Source: Serpula lacrymans var. lacrymans S7.9 (Eukaryota; Basidiomycota; Agaricomycetes; Boletales; Serpulaceae). Taken from it: a DNA stretch of 64,000 bases. The stretch is from assembly GCF_000218685.1 (NCBI RefSeq), contig NW_006763294.1, forward strand, positions 1,994,126 to 2,058,125, written 5' to 3'. Shown in pieces: positions 43,584-55,987 of the stretch. The notes below the pieces were generated by a model. That model was given only the letters and a program-made list of their open reading frames with translations. It did no database searches and was not told where the DNA came from. Both the position numbers and the translations under genes were made by a program. Positions within the stretch are counted from its first letter, which is position 1. Every line of letters begins with the position of its first letter.

Positions 43584-44168
43584 ATGTTCTCTCGTCTATC
43601 CACCGTTGTCTTCTACGTACTTTTCGCCTTGACCGCTTTCGCGGCCGCTACACCTTGGGCAACCACCACACCCCCAGTGACCACCACTGTTACCATCACC
43701 GCTGTCAGTCAACACCTCTGTTCCATGAGGCTAGGATGTTAGCCACTGACCTATTTGACCCTTTTAGACCGCACCGGGAACTACTATCACCTCTGTTAGT
43801 CAATGCAACACTGGTGACTTGCAGTGTTGCAATAGCGTTGAGAGTGTAGGTTTTTTCAATTCAATCTGTTAAAATATCAACACTCAAAGTATATCCAGGC
43901 CTCCTCAGCAGGTGCCTCCTTGCTCCTTGGTCTCTTGGGCATTGTGCTGAGCGATGTCACTGGACTTGTTGGAATTACTTGCTCCCCTCTCTCCGTCATT
44001 GGTATCGGTAGCTCTAGCTGCACTGCTGAGCCCGTCTGCTGCGAGAACAACAGCTTCGTACGTGCATTTTTATCCCGACAACTGATGGGAACTACCTGTT
44101 TCTGATGCCCCATCCGTTACTTCTAGAACGGGCTCATTTCCCTTGGCTGCTCCCCTATTACTCTTTAA
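43584..44168 (+). CDS. Class I hydrophobin, copy 2
   Basis: Four exons (43584-43703, 43768-43845, 43899-44057, 44127-44168) give 132 aa. Exons 2, 3 and 4 have exactly the same lengths (78, 159, 42 nt) as in copy 1, and intron phases agree. Exon 1 is 18 nt longer because of an extra stretch in the Thr-rich spacer. All eight cysteines are kept ([39 protein letters not shown]). A tandem duplicate in the same orientation, about 3 kb from copy 1. Confidence 0.95.
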
Positions 44169-44689
44169 ACGGTTATAAGGATTCTAGTTGGTGACAAAGA
44201 GTTTCTTCGGGTATATAAAGTTTGAACAATGGCTCGTGGATTAGGGCGTAACTATCTTGTACTCTTGTGTAACTGATCTTGTATGAAATGTGCATGGGGA
44301 TGTTATTTGCCACTTACTTAACGCGGCGAAATTCAAGATATTGAGGACTGCTGGTGACAGGAACGGGTCTGAGGTATTGTTAATCCTACTTACGACCCAA
44401 AGTAGCGGAGAAGAAAGAAGAATCTCAGGAAGAGATAGCGGGGTCAATACAGGGGCGAAAATGCCGCAAGCAAACCATGTACAGATATAGGATTTGATTT
44501 GCCTAGCACGATAGTTACAAGAATATAGATCGGAACGATACATACAACAAGTTCAAAAGAATATGTAGATTCAGAGAATAAACAAGGATAACGTTTGCAC
44601 AATGTATACAGTAGTTTGTTAGCATGATAATCGGCACAAGTTAGAAAAATGAGGTCATTTTACGATGCACAAGTTTATTGAGTATGATA
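44169..44689. other. Intergenic stretch between hydrophobin 2 and SNF5
   Basis: The two genes are tail-to-tail. No gene or RNA is supported here. Confidence 0.45.
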
Positions 44690-47600
44690 TTACGAAGACA
44701 AGCCTAGTCGGCTGTTAACACGTTGGCGATGTTGGCGGTTCCTCAAATGAACCTCATAATTAGATAGCGTCTCGCCAGGACCGGGGGTGTATAACTGAAT
44801 CTGGCATAAATTCTTTTGATCATCAAGATAGCAGGACGATATACGTACTTTGCCAGGACAATCAAGACACTTGAGTCTCCATTCTGGTGCCGTTTTAGAT
44901 GTTGCCTTGCGAAGGATGGCTTCAAACTTGTCTTCAGGGTATCTACTTTGCATCTCATGCATAGCCTCAGAGAGCCAAGGCGGTGGTGTCTGATATCACT
45001 TCGTAATGAGCATAAACACTTTTCCGCGCCAATATCAAGCAAAGCTCACATAAGACGAGTCAACAGTCCCTCCAGCAACAGTACTGGGCTCGGTAGGGAA
45101 TGGGGAACGGTTACCTTGGCTATTGTTACTAGTGCTGGCAGGCCTGGGAGCGGGGGAGCGGGTTGGGGTTTCTGACGTTGATGCTTGTGGAGGTGGAGCG
45201 GGACTGGCGTGACCACCGCCGTTCGCTTTTAAGAATTGCTGTGCCAATGGAGGCTCAGAGCCACTGGAGGATTCTGAGACGGGTGAAACAGCTCTATCGT
45301 CTTCCGATGGAAGCGCGTTAGAGGACGCAGGCGGCATAGAGGGGGCTTCTACTTCTGGCCTGGAGCGGCTGGGCGTATCAGGCCTATCATTATTGTTCTG
45401 CAAACTTGTGTTTTGTGCGCGACCCCTTCTCCTCGTGGTCGCAGCCGTCCCAACCTCTCGCCTAAGATTAATATGATACTCTGCATCGGCATTATACTCC
45501 ACAGGACGTGGTCTACGATGTCTGTGCCAGAATTTTCCTATTGAGATCACCATTTAGCTGTGACACACGCGGGACAATATTGGTAAAATATACTTACCAC
45601 AGGTCCCACACTGTGACTTATCGCCCAAAGGACCTTTCCGTCGGCCAATTGCTATACTTTCAGGGCAACCACAATTTGAACAGTGCCACACTCCGTCGAT
45701 AAGATTCGCATGTTGTCCATCAGCATATTCTTTCTCTTTGGCCTCCCTCTCGAGTTCCTTCACTCGCCTAGCCGCAAGTATCCGTGCAGTCCTACTATCC
45801 ACTGGCAGAGCACTCGCCGAGGAAGCAAATGATACTGGTGGGTCGTTCTCGGGGGGAGGAGGCAAAGTTGAGGCATCTACAGCAGTAGACTGTATGGGAG
45901 CAGTAACCTGGGCCCGCGGGCGAAGAACAGACGAAGGATACGAAGGCGCTTTGAACAATCCCTTTGGCTTCTTCTCTTTACCATTCGCCATCCCGCTCAT
46001 CGCCGAAGTCGAAGTCTGCTGCACCGACATTTGCACAGGCATTGGCATTATACTCGTCCCATTCTCGGATGCAACCATGTTCGCGATTGTGAGTGAAGCA
46101 GCGGCAGCAGCAGCACGCCTCGAAGTCGGTGCATTCGCGGCTGCGGCCAGCGCCAATGTCGCAGGATCCAGCTCGGGGAATCCAACTCCAGGCGTACGGT
46201 ACGTCCGGATGGGCTCGCGGTCAGGTAGCGCAATACCACGCCTACCACGGGTATTGCGCTTCCGACGCTTGGTGAGCTCTTTTTCCCGTTCCCTTTCGCT
46301 TCGCTCGATCTCACCATCGCTGAGATAGTTGAGGAGGGGTGTAAACGACTGCACCTGATCGATGGCCCGTGTACCAGAGTTAAGACTCGGAAGGAAGGAC
46401 ATACGCAAGTCGTCATCTTGAACAACTGATCCATCTAAAGGATGGCCTACGAGGAAAAGTGATTTTTGGTATATTTGCACTTGTTCGCGAATGCAATGGG
46501 CGATGGCGGTTCTATTAAGACGCAAAGATGGGCTATGCACTAGTGAACACAATAGATAACTTACTTGAATTCTCCACCCAAACCCAACTCTTTTGCATAA
46601 ACTTCCGCGAACTGTTCCGGAGACGCCTCTATGTTGTCGAGGTCCCACTCAAACTGATCGTCAAGCTTCATAGTGCCAACGATGATATCCAGCTATTCGT
46701 CCCGTAAGAAAATCGAAAACATCAGTATCTCACATCAGCCAAACTAGATAGATCCACCGCACCTTGATCAATATTCTCATCTCTTCATGCATGCTCCTCT
46801 CGTCCCATTCGAGATCGTCCACATCAGTAGGTCTCTCCTCAACATTTTCCTTCTCTCCTTCCCCATCTTTTTGCATCTCATTATTTTTATCGACACTCTT
46901 CGCAGCCTCTCCTCCCACTTTTCTCCTCTTCTTTGCCTTCTTACTACCGTCTCCCCTACCTAAACTAACTGCCCTTGAACGTTTGCGCCATGCTTCCCAC
47001 CACTGCGTCTCCTCCTCGTCCAAGCACCCTCTCCCTACCACATTCCCAGCATCGTTCCCGTTCTCTTCTCCGCTCGCATTCAAGGAACCCACCGTCCCTC
47101 CACGCGTTACTGTCGTACCTTCCCTCTCTTTCTCATCACCGCCCAACTCCCCATCAGTCACTTCTGTCACCTCATTCGCGTCTCCATCAAAACTCGTTGT
47201 ATGTGCCTTATAGTCGCTCAGCTGGTCCTGTATCGCTTTTGTGATGGTCGTATGGTAACTCGGCGCAAGTGCATAGTCGTCCACAATAGACTGCGCAAAT
47301 GCTTCAGGTGTCACTATAGGGTCTGCACATACCCAAGTATCAGAACGGATGACACAGAAGGCAAGATAGATGACTTACCGTTCAAATTCCACACAAACGT
47401 ATCTCGCATCTTATGATGTTCCACATCAAATTCGAGCCTAATAGGTACAAGCTGTTCCGGACGATTCGCATCTTCAGGGGACAACTTGCTTGGTCTGCAA
47501 TAAAGTTGCAACCACCGCCATCAGCAACACGCTCACCGTTTCACTAAAAATTGACAAGAAGAAACTTACATCCTAAACCCCTCTCGCCTTGGCTTCCTTC

Positions 47601-50600
47601 CCCTCTCTTTTGGGGCTCCCTTCGCCCTGGGATATCGGACATCAAATCCTCCTTCCCCCCTCCTCCTTGTTACCCCAGCAGCTCCTACAACGCCCGTACC
47701 CACAAAGTCACGCTCCCACCACGCTCCTCGGACGTTCTTCGCCTCCGCACTCATCCGAGATTTCATCCCGCGGTAAAGTTCCTCGTATGCATTATCCTGC
47801 GCCATGATTTCTTTTAGTGTGTCAAGATCAAAGGAGGAAAGAGGTGGGATTGTGTTCGTGTCGGTGTAGACGGTTGTAGGGATGGAAGACACTCCTTCAC
47901 TAGCGGCCTCAGGCGCATCAGTCGGTATATCGTCCGTGCTTGTTGTCGTCGCGACAGCGGCAGTATCTTCATTAGCTGAACTATCGCTCGCGTTCACGTT
48001 CGCACCCGCAGCCACCTCGCTCGCGCCATTAGCAGTAGCGCCCTCACCTTCCACTTTCTTCACCAAAGTCGGGGCACGCGGGACGAGCCTCACATTGGAC
48101 ACGGTGGGGTTCAGTGAAGCAAGGTGAGGCGGAAGCTGCTGTCCTTGCACCTGTGCTTGTGGTTGTCCACTAGGTCCTGTAGCGCCCTGTGAAGCACCCG
48201 CACCTGCTCCCTCTGCCCCGTCCACCTTCGTCTGTCCCTCCCTACCAATAAACGGCCTCGAACTACTCGATACAGGCTGAGCTGCACCCATCCCTCCACC
48301 AACGCCCGGGCCAGGTGGAACACCATTAACGCTTACACTTCCCCCTGCTCCCCCTGCTCCACCACCTGCTCCCCCTAGCCCACTCGTCAATCTTGCCACA
48401 TTAACAGACAAATTCCCGAAGTTATTCATCAGTCCTGGATTGAGCGCAGCACTAGCACCGGTGCCAAGGTTCATCCCGCCAAGGGCGTTCGGATTATTCA
48501 TGCCTAAGCTACCAATGCTATTTGCGTTGGGAGTATGCCCAGGGAGTGCTCCACCGCCACCAACATTCGTGCTGGGGATACCGCCAATGTGGATATTGGG
48601 CATACCGTTGACAACTCCTTGACCTCCTCCTCCCGGACCTACACCTAATCCACCGGTACCAGACAAATTGGAGATGTTAACCACCGATCTTTCCCTCTCG
48701 CCTCCCATGTGACTTGCGCCAGAGCTCGTATTCATAGCGACGTTCCCGCCTAGTCCAATCGTCATATTTGGACTTTGTCCCTAAAAATACAAAACAAAAG
48801 ATAGAAGGTCAGCACATCATTGTCCAAAAGCTCAACAACTCGATAGAAAAGAAAGAAATATATGTTTATCTTGTTTCAAATAATAGAGAACAAATAAAAG
48901 GGGGGAAAGGGGACGAGCGAGACCCAGACATGACAAAAAGAAAAAGAAAACACGAAAGAAACAACCCACCTGCTGTCTCCCCTGCTGCCCACCCGGCTGA
49001 CCGCCTGGCCCAACTCCTCCTACTCCAGGAATAACAGGCGGCGGCATCATTCCCCCGCCAGCGCCACCCATGATACTCCCGCCAGCGCCGAGCCCCAGCC
49101 CGACTCCGAGGCCCCCTGCAGCGTTCATATTGCCCGGGTTCATAGCATTCATACCGCCGAGGTTGATAACCCCCGTCACACCCCCCATCGCACCACCGCC
49201 CGAAGGCCCCACCGACCCCATCCTCGGTGAGTCGGTCATCTTTCTCTTCGTACCGCCTGCTCCTCCGCCAGACGGAGGCGGCGAACTATGCGGGTAGGGA
49301 TGTTGCATCCCCATCCCCATCCCCTGCTGATTCTGACTCGGGTGACCATGCTGAGAAGCGTGCATCTGCATTCCAGACCCCATCTGGTCTCTCATATGCT
49401 GCATGCCCATGCCCATCTCATCTCGCATGCTCATGGCTGCTTGCATCTGCTGCTGCTGCTGATGCGGCATGGACTGCTGGGGCTGTAGTTGCATGGACGA
49501 CGATGACGACGACGATCCCGCACCCGCTCCCAAACTTAAAGAGAAATGCCCTTGCCCTTGCGTTTGCATTTGAGCGAGATGGTGACCCACCTGGGCTTGT
49601 CCTTGACCCATCCCTCCCATCCCTGTCATGCTTTGTCCTCCCATTCCTTGCCCGCCCATCCCCTGCGCACCTCCCATCCCCATCCCAGGCGTCATCCCCT
49701 GATTCTGCCCTTGTCCTTGCCCCTGCATCTGCCCCTGCACTTGTCCTTGCCCCTGTCCCTGTCCCTGCCTTGCCTGCATCTGCATCATATAATCCNNNNN
49801 NNNNNNNNNNNNNNNNNNNNNNNNNNNNNNNNNNNNNNNNNNNNNNNNNNNNNNNNNNNNNNNNNNNNNNNNNNNNNNNNNNNNNNNNNNNNNNNCCCAT
49901 ATTTCCCATCGCCCCCATACCCATCACTCCAGGCCCTCTCCCATGTTGTCCTTGTCCTTGTCCTTGTCCCCCCATCCCCTGCGCCATCCCCTGCTGTTGT
50001 TCAAGCGCCGTAACAGGCCGACTCGGTGGCCTCCCCCCTCCTCCCGCACCACCCATCCCTACATTCATCCCAACGTTCATACCCATACCCATACCTCCTA
50101 CGTTCATCTCAAGCGCCGACCCAGGCCTCCCCCCTCCACCACCACCACCGCTCGTAGACATCGCGCTCCCCGGTCTTCCCATCCCCATCCCTGCGCCCAT
50201 CGTCGTCTGGGCGTGGCCCTGACTCTGGCTCTGGCTTTGACTTTGGCTCTGCGCCGAGCCTGGTCTTGCGGAGGCGGCTGTGGAGGCGGAGGTTGGCGAG
50301 TGTGCTTGTCCCTGTCCTTGCGGTTGTCCTTGTGGTGGCTGACCTTGGCCTTGACCTTGTTGATGCGGCCCCGAAAGCGAGGAGATGTTAACGTTCGGAT
50401 TTATATTGCTTAAACTCGCATTGAGGTTCGGGTTGATGTTCATGCTCATCCCCATCCCCATGTTCATGTTCATATTTGGGTTGATATTCATACCTATGTT
50501 TTTTGTACGAATGATGGTCAATAATCAATAGTTAATAATAATAAAAAATACCAAACAAGAAAATCCATGAAAACTAAAGAAAAAAAAACACGTACCCATA

Positions 50601-52543
50601 GCGTTTACACCAGCATGTGTTATACGAGGGGACACTCCCCCTCCTTGTCCTTGCGGTCCTCCAGCTCCTTGCGACACGCCAACACCAAGACTAGAAGCAG
50701 ACGCAGACCTTCCGTGTCCCCCACCTCCGGGCTTACCAAGACCCAAAGTCGAATACGCATCTCTCTGATCCCTCGCGTCCCTACCGTCTCTGGGATCTCT
50801 AGGATCTCTGGAGTGTCCAGGCCCCGAAAATGAATGCGAATGCCCGTGTCCCTGTCCTTGCGCGTGTCCAAGCTGCTGTTGCTGTTGTTGTTGCTGAAGA
50901 TGCTGTGCATACCTCTCCTGCCCCATCCCCATCCCCATCCCCTGTCCCTGCGCATGCTCCCTCTCCCTATGCGAATGTGATGTCCCAGGCCTCGACCCCC
51001 CACCCCCTCCTGCACTACCCCCAACGCTGCCAGAGGCGCTTCCGGCTGTAGGTGGGCGGAGGGGCGGAGGCATCATCGTTTGATGTTGGGTTTGTGGGTG
51101 TTGGTTTTGTTGCGGGTGCTGGCCTGGTTGATTTTGCTGTGAATGCGCTTGTTGTGAATGCGACTGCTGTCCCTGCATAAGCGCGTGCATCTGCATCTGC
51201 TGCTGATGGTGCACCTGTTGCTGGTGTGACGCATGCTGCTGCTGATGTTGTTGCGCCGAATGAAGTTGGGAGAGTTGAGCTTGGTAGGCGTGAGGGTCTC
51301 GGAGGTTCAGACTCCCGCCGTGTTGTCCTTGTCCTTGCCCTTGAGAGGGATGCTGATTTTGATTTTGATTTTGATGAGAGTGGAGAGGCGGCGAGCTACT
51401 CTGATCTCCGCCCTGCAACGGCCTTGGACTCTGATTCATTTCTCTCCTCCCTCCTCCACCTCCTCCAAGCGAGATAAGCCCATGCTGCTGCTGTTGGTGT
51501 TGAGAGAGATGCGATGGTGGGCGTTGTTGAGCCTGCGAGAGGGACTGAGATTGGGAGCGGGAAGAGGCGGCAGAGGAGGGTCGTTCTCTCTCTGCACCCC
51601 TCTCTCCCCCTCTTTCTCGTTCCCGTTCCCTAACACCCCCACCGCTCTGGGCCAACAACGCCTGCAGCGCAGCTTGCTGATGGGGCGGGAAGGAAAAGGC
51701 TGCCGAACCTGAGCCTGCGGAGGGCTGGGAGGAGGCGTTAGTACCTATAGCGGCGGTGGGCGAGATGGAAGTGGAGGCGGGGTGGGAGAGTTGAATTTGT
51801 GGTTGCGGTTGCGGTTGTTGGGCGTGAAAAGTGGATTGGAAGGCGCCTCCCTGTCCTTGGCCTTGCGTTTGGCCGGGAGTTTGGCCCTGACCCGCTACGC
51901 CGCCAGTCTGGGGAGACTGACCTGGAAGAAGACCTTGTGGCTGTTGCTGAGAGGAGGAAGGTTGTGCAAAACCAGCTTGGGCGCTAAACGTGTGTTGCAT
52001 GGATTGCTGCTGTGGGGTGTGTGACGTGCTATAAGGCTGCTGCTGACCTCCAGCCTGTTGCTGCTGCTGTTGGGCTGCGGCAGCGGGAGGAAAGTGGTGC
52101 AAGCGCTGAAGGTGGGCGATGCGGTCTTGGGAGGACTGTGCATGTGATGGGATATGTGAGTTGGGGTTAAACTTGAGCGTTGAGGAAATATTGTTGTTAT
52201 TGCTGTTGTTATTACTATTCATGCCCATCCCAGACATGTTACTCATATTAATACCCAAAGCAGCTGGATTGATGCCCCCTCCTCCTCCTCCTGTCGCACC
52301 ATCGCGTACCCCACCCTCTGGCAGGGCTGAGTCACGCACACCCTGTGCCTGCTGCTGCTGCTGGAGGAGCTGTGCAGGGGTGAGGGTCATGGGGGGGTAG
52401 GAGGAGAGGTTCATCTGGTGTTGTTGGTGGTTGGCGGGAAAGGACGACTGGGGCTGGAATGCAGCGAGGAAGGCGGGGTTTATGTTTGCGGGCTGTGCCG
52501 GGAAGGAGGTGGACTGTGGACGGGATGGACCGGGATAGCTCAT
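44690..52543 (-). CDS. SNF5: SNF5/SMARCB1 core subunit of a SWI/SNF-type chromatin remodeller
   Basis: The start is taken at MSYPGPSRPQ (52,543). The first two exons (52543-50596 and 50493-48970) encode over 1,100 residues rich in Gln, Gly, Met and Asn, and exon 2 holds a 100-N gap. Exon 3 (48780-47570) is Gly-rich and leads to the SNF5 core. Repeat 1 is EQLVPIRLEFDVEHHKMRDT with TPEAFAQSIVDDY. Repeat 2 is LDIIVGTMKLDDQFEWDL with ASPEQFAEVYAKELGLG and AIAHCIREQVQIYQ. A GATA-type zinc finger (CSNCGCPES ... CGTCGKFWHRHRR) follows, as in fungal Snf5. The last exons end QRVNSRLGLSS. An acidic/Lys-rich insert separates the repeats. The family scaffolds the remodeller and contacts the nucleosome acidic patch. 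Confidence 0.9.
49796..49895. other. Assembly gap of 100 N within SNF5 exon 2
   Basis: Exactly 100 N, flanked by GQ- and GM-rich coding repeats. The reading frames on the two sides do not agree through 100 nt, so the true gap length is not 100 (mod 3). Confidence 0.98.
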
Positions 52544-53258
52544 CGTCGCAGCTGTCGACGGCGAGCGTGGGAGTGTTCGATGCTCTAAGCCACCGACGAC
52601 CACTTGATCGTTCACAACGTTGAAAATCTCACCGTGAGACTGGGCACAGGGCGCGGTCACTGTCACAGTCACAGTTCCCTTTTATGCTCTCCCGCCGGCC
52701 TTAGTTAATCCTAGTAGTGGGGATTGTACATCTCAAACAGTACTGTATCATTATGTTTTCACATCATTTTCTACTAAGGCCTAAGGTATATTACACCACC
52801 AAAAACACCCCATTGATCAAATAACACTTTATTATTAGTAATCATATATAAAAGTATATTTCACCTTAGCATAGTCATCTCAGCCAAATCCAGAAAGCTT
52901 TTAAAGCTTAGCAACTTCTTTGTATGATTGTTTAACTACAAAAATATTAGTCAAGTATATAGTAAATAGCAATGGGAATGATACCTAGGCCTCCACGTTC
53001 AATGACCGCAGGAGTGTACTCTCCTGTTTATTCTGTATTAGCAGCCAGCCACAATGCCAAAGTCCTTAAGAACAATCAGATCAGCCCTGACAATAAGGGC
53101 AGCACTCCTTTATCACCTATACCAGTCCCTCTGCTACTTTAAGGCTCAGGTGTAGTACAGCCTATTTACTGTACTAACACTGGCTATATGAAACCACACA
53201 AGGCTTGACAAGCCCCCAGCATAACCCTAAAGTACTGGAATGGCCGGAGCAGGTTTCC
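52544..53258. other. Upstream region of SNF5 and decayed repeat sequence
   Basis: It contains the SNF5 5' region next to AT-rich sequence. No gene is supported. Confidence 0.4.
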
Positions 53259-53480
53259 TGTCATAATCTCTCAATTCTACCCTATCTAAAACTGATAACA
53301 ATAACAATTCCATTATATCTATAATTTCTCCCAATCTTATCTTATCATAGTCACATGACCAATCATGTGACCAATGACATAGTTACTTACAAAGACACTT
53401 ACAAAGTGCCTCATGCCTTATGCATGTTGCTCAGTCAGTGCCTCATTGTCAGGCAACAAATATGAAGCTATATAACAACA
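53259..53480 (+). repeat. Degenerate LTR-like repeat, inverted copy of 4083-4317
   Basis: It begins TGTCATAATC and shares several long blocks with the reverse complement of 4083-4317, including a tandem CACTTACAAAG stretch. A TATA-like CTATATAAC follows near 53,470. The 3' end is not defined. Confidence 0.5.
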
Positions 53481-53738
53481 ACAGATGTCTGGTCAAGTCC
53501 CTGAAGAGGGCGGTGAATCAGAGTACTGAGGTTGAAGAGTATCGGTATAAGCGCAAATCCAAACTGATATTGGACTAAGGAATAATACATTGAGTATGTA
53601 CTTCCTTATACAGTGAACAGCGACGGTCAGACCGAAAGAGGGAAGATGTCACGATCTTGGACTCCGCAACCCAATGTGAGGCAACAATAAACTATAACAA
53701 AAACAACACCTGTCTCCAACTGCACTTGCAGGGAGTAA

Positions 53739-54081
53739 TGTCACGACTTGAGTCAGAGCGCTAGTTTCTTTTTTTTCATTTTCTTTCATTTTTCTTTTAT
53801 ATCTGATCACGTGACAAACATGTGACAAGAACACAAGATCAGTAGTTAGTCACGTGACAAAGCCTAGAATATAACGTAAGACATCAGTCAGCGCCTCATG
53901 GCTACTGCATGTCGCATCAGTCAGTGCCTCATGGCTGACCTTCAGAAATGTATATATACCAACACTCATGTACATACTTTCTTCAGTTGTTGATTACTTC
54001 TTAATCTAGTACTTGACACTACTTGTTGATCTTTGAGACTTGTCCCTCCGTTAACTCGGTATAGGGGATAGGAATCTTACA
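53739..54081 (+). repeat. 5' LTR of gypsy C (343 bp)
   Basis: It starts TGTCACGACTTGAG and ends GGAATCTTACA. It aligns with the solo LTR at 4756-5082 (reverse strand). The TATA box is at 53,951; CAGTTGTTGATT at 53,984-53,995 is complementary to the sequence right after the LTR, which marks this as a 5' rather than a 3' LTR. Confidence 0.82.
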
Positions 54082-54082
54082 C

Positions 54083-54094
54083 AATCAACAACTG
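54083..54094 (+). promoter_or_regulatory. Self-primer-binding site of gypsy C
   Basis: AATCAACAACTG, one nt after the LTR, is the perfect complement (12 of 12) of 53,984-53,995 in the same LTR. Tf1-type elements prime reverse transcription with the 5' end of their own RNA in this way. Confidence 0.78.
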
Positions 54095-54109
54095 TAACGA
54101 GTACCGTCT

Positions 54110-54289
54110 ATGAACGTAACAACAGCTATCCTAACCATCATCATCATCCTTATCATCACTATCCTCACCTTACTCAAACTTTTTTACAAAACTCACACTC
54201 AACCCATCATCCCACTAAACAACATTCCCACTCGCCCCGACACTATCATATCATTTTTCCCAGCAAACATTGTCATGCACCAAAGTTGA
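54110..54289 (+). CDS. Short hydrophobic ORF after the gypsy C leader, cut by R1
   Basis: 59 codons starting MNVTTAIL, with an Ile/Leu-rich stretch long enough to span a membrane, then a polar part (KTHTQPIIPLNNIP). The last six codons and the stop come from R1. It stands where gag should begin, 16 nt after the primer site. It could be the true gag N-terminus or a fortuitous frame. Confidence 0.3.
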   Translation: MNVTTAILTIIIILIITILTLLKLFYKTHTQPIIPLNNIPTRPDTIISFFPANIVMHQS

Positions 54290-55987
54290 TTGGTAGCATG
54301 GACAGGTGCAAATAAGATGAGGAGGAGGAGGGTGGAGGTGACGGAAAAGTGGATTAGAATGGGGATCCAGAAACGACCATCAGGTGAGAATAAAAAGGAG
54401 AGGAAGGGGCCCATGGTGGGGCTAGGCAAAGGAAGGGGAGTAAGGGAAACGACAAAAGCGAGGGCGCAATGCAATGTGTAGCCAGTGGCGACGCGAAAAT
54501 TTGCCGAAATGCCGAAACGCGGAAAGTACCGAATGGAAAAGCAAAGGTGAGCATGACTGGATTGCTATTCCACGTGGCACTGTGCCTGTGCGGCACAAAG
54601 GCGAGTCTTTTTGAATATTCGCTTCGTTATTGACACCCCCACCATTTCTGATGTCACCACTTCCTATCCGCTTCTGTCGCCAATCCGTAGACTACCACGT
54701 GCCACTGCTGATATCAGCAAAGCCCCGGCGGCCGGTTCAAATAGGGCAACAGGTCCATCTTTATGACATCGATCTACCATCATATACTATCAAAACATCG
54801 GTCGCTCGTCTTGCCTGGTTGGAGCATGGGTGGGTAATTTTTGAGCTGGAGAAGGTTCATCCCCTTGCGTCGCCCATGTTCATCGCTGTCCCATTCACTT
54901 GGGTACACTTATCTTTTGTCCATCGTCTTCGCTACAGCTACACCTACCACACGCTGCCTGGGACTCACTTGTTCCAAATTGGAACTACTCCTCTCCCTCC
55001 CTCGTTTGATCAGGTGGTCCAACATAACCAGTCCATTGGTAAGGCCATGGAACTGTTGGATTTGGACTAGGTGGTGGACTGGTGGCTCCAGTTTCTTTTT
55101 TTTCAGCAGAACATTCATTTGCAGTGCAATTATTTTTGATTTTTGAATCATTTTTATGGACACATATTTTTTAGAATGCCTGACTGACAATAAAGGAACT
55201 GTGTTGATACTGATAGTGTTTTGCCTTGCCCTTTGTTTACTGCATCTTCCCATGACATCATGATTTTCCTGCTCTCTTTTTGCTATTGGACTTTACTTTA
55301 TGGCTGTACAAACCTGTGACATTACTCACAGCATTCATTGTTCTATCTCTTTCTTTTCCTTTTTTGACAATCTTATCCTGTACTACCTACATAGGATTCG
55401 TCAGCATACATTCCTTCCTTCATGTTCTTTCTCATTCTTTTTGCACAGCTATACTGTGCATAGCCTACTTTTCTTTTACTATATAAACTCCTGTATTTTA
55501 CCTTGTAAAAAAACAAGAACTCGATTCCAGACTTCTTCTCTAAATCTCAAGTTCGCTACTCACTACTACTTGTGATCCAGTGTGGTCACAACACTTCCCA
55601 CTTCTACCACTGTCAACTGCTGTCATCGTCACTTCCCACTTTTGAAGTCATTGTCATCCCTTTCGATTAGAGTCCTTCTGAGCACTACAGTTTGTGTGTC
55701 AGGAGCCTGCTATCACTGGGAACCTCGTCATCTTGTCATTCTCAAACCTACCTTGTGCTACGATTAGCAAGGTAGTGCTCGTCTATACTCGCCACAAAGC
55801 CCCTATCTTTCTATAAATTCAACTATCCCTCCTCCTCAAAACCCACACTCATACACCTCTGGGTTTTACTTTGAAGGATCTTTATACATACCACCCCACA
55901 AACAACCAGACCACTCCACTGTTCTAGGAGGCAAAGCCCATAAACAAGTTCCGTGGAATCTGGGAGGATTGTGTGTTAGTTTGTTTT

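Noticed and set aside
46764..48127. Ser/Pro-rich plus-strand frames opposite SNF5
   Set aside because: Antisense shadows of the coding exons; the minus-strand SNF5 motifs and splice sites are unambiguous.
49227..50222. Long plus-strand frame (331 codons) opposite SNF5
   Set aside because: It is the antisense of the Gln/Gly/Met repeats, runs through the N gap and has no domain. SNF5 explains this DNA.
53649..53738. A second LTR start (TGTCACGATC) just before the gypsy C LTR
   Set aside because: Only about 90 bp precede the next LTR start, and there is no matching end or second copy.
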